57,092 nucleotides of DNA from Myxococcota bacterium (GTDB taxonomy: Bacteria; Myxococcota; JAJVIH01): NCBI GenBank assembly GCA_022072125.1, contig JAJVIH010000052.1:1-57092 (forward strand), in the 5' to 3' direction. The notes below the pieces were generated by a model. It saw nothing but the letters and a program-made list of their open reading frames with translations, did no database searches and was not told where the DNA came from. The number at the start of each line of letters is the position of its first letter. Positions within the stretch are counted from its first letter, which is position 1. Shown here one piece after another: positions 56,005 to 57,092 of the stretch. Made by a program: the position numbers and the translations under genes.

Positions 56005-57092
56005 TCAGTCTAACGCCCTGGCCGTCCGGGCGCTATTCAAATCCACCCCCTGGGCGCCGGACTGGGAGTTGGAGTCCTGGAGAGAGCCCTTCACCACGCC
56101 GCGCAGGTTGACATGGCCCGTGACCATGAACAGGACGCCCCAGAAAATCTGGATGATGAACAGGATGGTATGCACCACAATGGAAAACGCCAGCGCGTAG
56201 GAGTCCGTCAGGCCCAGGGCCATGCCCCCGATCTTGCTGAAGTATTCAAATGGACCGATGCCCGCCGGTCCGGCCGGGATCAAAACCCCCACCACCTGCA
56301 ACCCCAAGGTCAGGAAGCCGCCCACGATGCTTTCCACGCCCGGGACACCCATGGCGTACAGGATGACGCTGTTGGAGAGCGCGTTGATGGACCAGTACAC
56401 CACGGTCTCAAAGAGATATTTTCCAAACAGACCGCCATGGGTCAGCACCTGGAGCCCATCCAGAAAGGTGAAGAGCATGGACTCGATTTTTTCCTCCAGT
56501 TTCGGCGCCACGTTTCCCACCATGGCGCGCATCAGGGCGGTGGCCTGCTGGCGCCGGTAATAGGCGTAGAACAGAAACGCGAGTCCGAGCAGAAAGCCTG
56601 GCGTCGAAATGGCGGCGACCGTCAGCACCACCGGATGCAGATAGACCTGACTGCCCGCCTGTTGCATGACCAGCACGCCAATGATGGACAGGATCAACAA
56701 AGCGCTGGTCACCACGCCATCCACGATGCGTTCGACCACCACGGTGGCGAGCACGCCCGTCATGCGCACGCCCTCGCTGCGGGCGATCATATACGGACGC
56801 ACCAGATCGCCCAGGCGGAAAGGCAGAACCATCAAGGCGAAACATCCCACGGAGCCCGCGACGAAACAGTTCTTCATGGTCACGCCGCCCATGGGCTGCA
56901 ACAACAGGCGGATGCGCATGACCCGGTACCAGTGGATGATCTGGCCCATCAGAACGAAAACGATCAGCGCGCCCAGGCTGATGCTGTTCAGCCCATGCCA
57001 GAATTCCCCCCAATGGATGCCGCGCATCGCCAGCCAGGCGAAGAGCACGGTGACCGCGATGGTCGCCAGGCCAAGCATCCATTTGCCGCGGG
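56005..57092 (-). CDS. LPG-synthase-TM-like integral membrane protein, 5' end at window edge
   Basis: An integral membrane protein of the lysylphosphatidylglycerol synthase transmembrane/AglD-like family (UPF0104), possibly a flippase. About eight hydrophobic spans are visible in 357 residues. The conserved PFRLGDLVRPYMIAR, VERIVDGV and PAGPAGIGPFEYF segments match the family. The first in-frame ATG is at 57078, but family members usually have a few more basic residues, so the true start may lie beyond the window. It starts a minus-strand pair with the alarmone hydrolase (four-base gap). Confidence 0.8.
   Translation of the reverse strand, partial: RGKWMLGLATIAVTVLFAWLAMRGIHWGEFWHGLNSISLGALIVFVLMGQIIHWYRVMRIRLLLQPMGGVTMKNCFVAGSVGCFALMVLPFRLGDLVRPYMIARSEGVRMTGVLATVVVERIVDGVVTSALLILSIIGVLVMQQAGSQVYLHPVVLTVAAISTPGFLLGLAFLFYAYYRRQQATALMRAMVGNVAPKLEEKIESMLFTFLDGLQVLTHGGLFGKYLFETVVYWSINALSNSVILYAMGVPGVESIVGGFLTLGLQVVGVLIPAGPAGIGPFEYFSKIGGMALGLTDSYALAFSIVVHTILFIIQIFWGVLFMVTGHVNLRGVVKGSLQDSNSQSGAQGVDLNSARTARALD

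Overview
The window is 57 kb of GC-rich bacterial chromosome. The translation genes follow the ancestral bacterial order, with infA, map and adk lying between rpmJ and secY, a zinc-type S14, a zinc-type S4 and two EF-Tu genes. The muropeptide ligase Mpl, an LD-carboxypeptidase and a Tat-exported superoxide reductase point to a Gram-negative-type bacterium with some low-oxygen lifestyle. The spc-operon order is not that of enteric Proteobacteria. I cannot name a phylum; an uncultured candidate-phylum lineage is possible but is only a guess.

Left edge (1-3006, minus strand): an unfinished gene for a membrane-anchored unknown protein, then a non-coding stretch with degenerate ~49-base repeats. 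A three-gene operon follows: Tat-exported superoxide reductase, a PHA-system-like small protein, and a Glu/Leu/Phe/Val dehydrogenase, closed by a strong terminator at 899-936.

Core block (3148-35776, minus strand, read right to left): one nearly unbroken, co-directional run of expression genes. It starts at a TTGACA-N17-TAGGCT promoter at 35748-35776. It continues with tRNA-Thr(TGT), tRNA-Tyr, tRNA-Gly, tRNA-Thr(GGT), tuf, tRNA-Trp, secE, nusG, rplK, rplA, an L10 leader RNA, rplJ, rplL, rpoB and rpoC. A perfect-consensus promoter at 22133-22160 then drives rpsL, rpsG, fusA and tuf, followed by the S10, spc and alpha gene groups down to rplQ and a terminator. rplC (ribosomal protein L3) is absent from its normal place between rpsJ and rplD. 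The two tuf genes are identical, and their codon usage differs sharply from their neighbours except in the last ~25 codons.

Accessory region (35937-42591, plus strand): a probable surface-glycan cassette. It has two tandem paralogues of a GT-B/CDP-glycerol-phosphotransferase-like protein, a DUF2442-like small protein, an SpsF-like cytidylyltransferase, a split transketolase (two genes) and a glutamate-1-semialdehyde-aminomutase-like aminotransferase. The last four are tightly packed and look like a pathway making a nucleotide-activated amino sugar or polyol. This is the best candidate in the window for an undescribed system.

Cell-wall region (42926-50659): a tiny secreted membrane protein and a compact penicillin-binding transpeptidase on the minus strand. 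Divergent from them is a translationally coupled set of a CbiA/CobB-family amidotransferase, an LD-carboxypeptidase, a class C beta-lactamase-like hydrolase, mpl and an inositol-monophosphatase-like phosphatase. The presence of the amidotransferase in a murein-recycling operon is unexpected.

Right edge (50645-57092): on the minus strand, an ECF sigma factor, a large membrane anti-sigma-like protein with a TPR tail, ribF and aroE form an apparent operon. Then come an SCP2-domain protein (plus), a shared terminator, a Mesh1-like small alarmone hydrolase (minus) and a flippase-like membrane protein cut by the window end.
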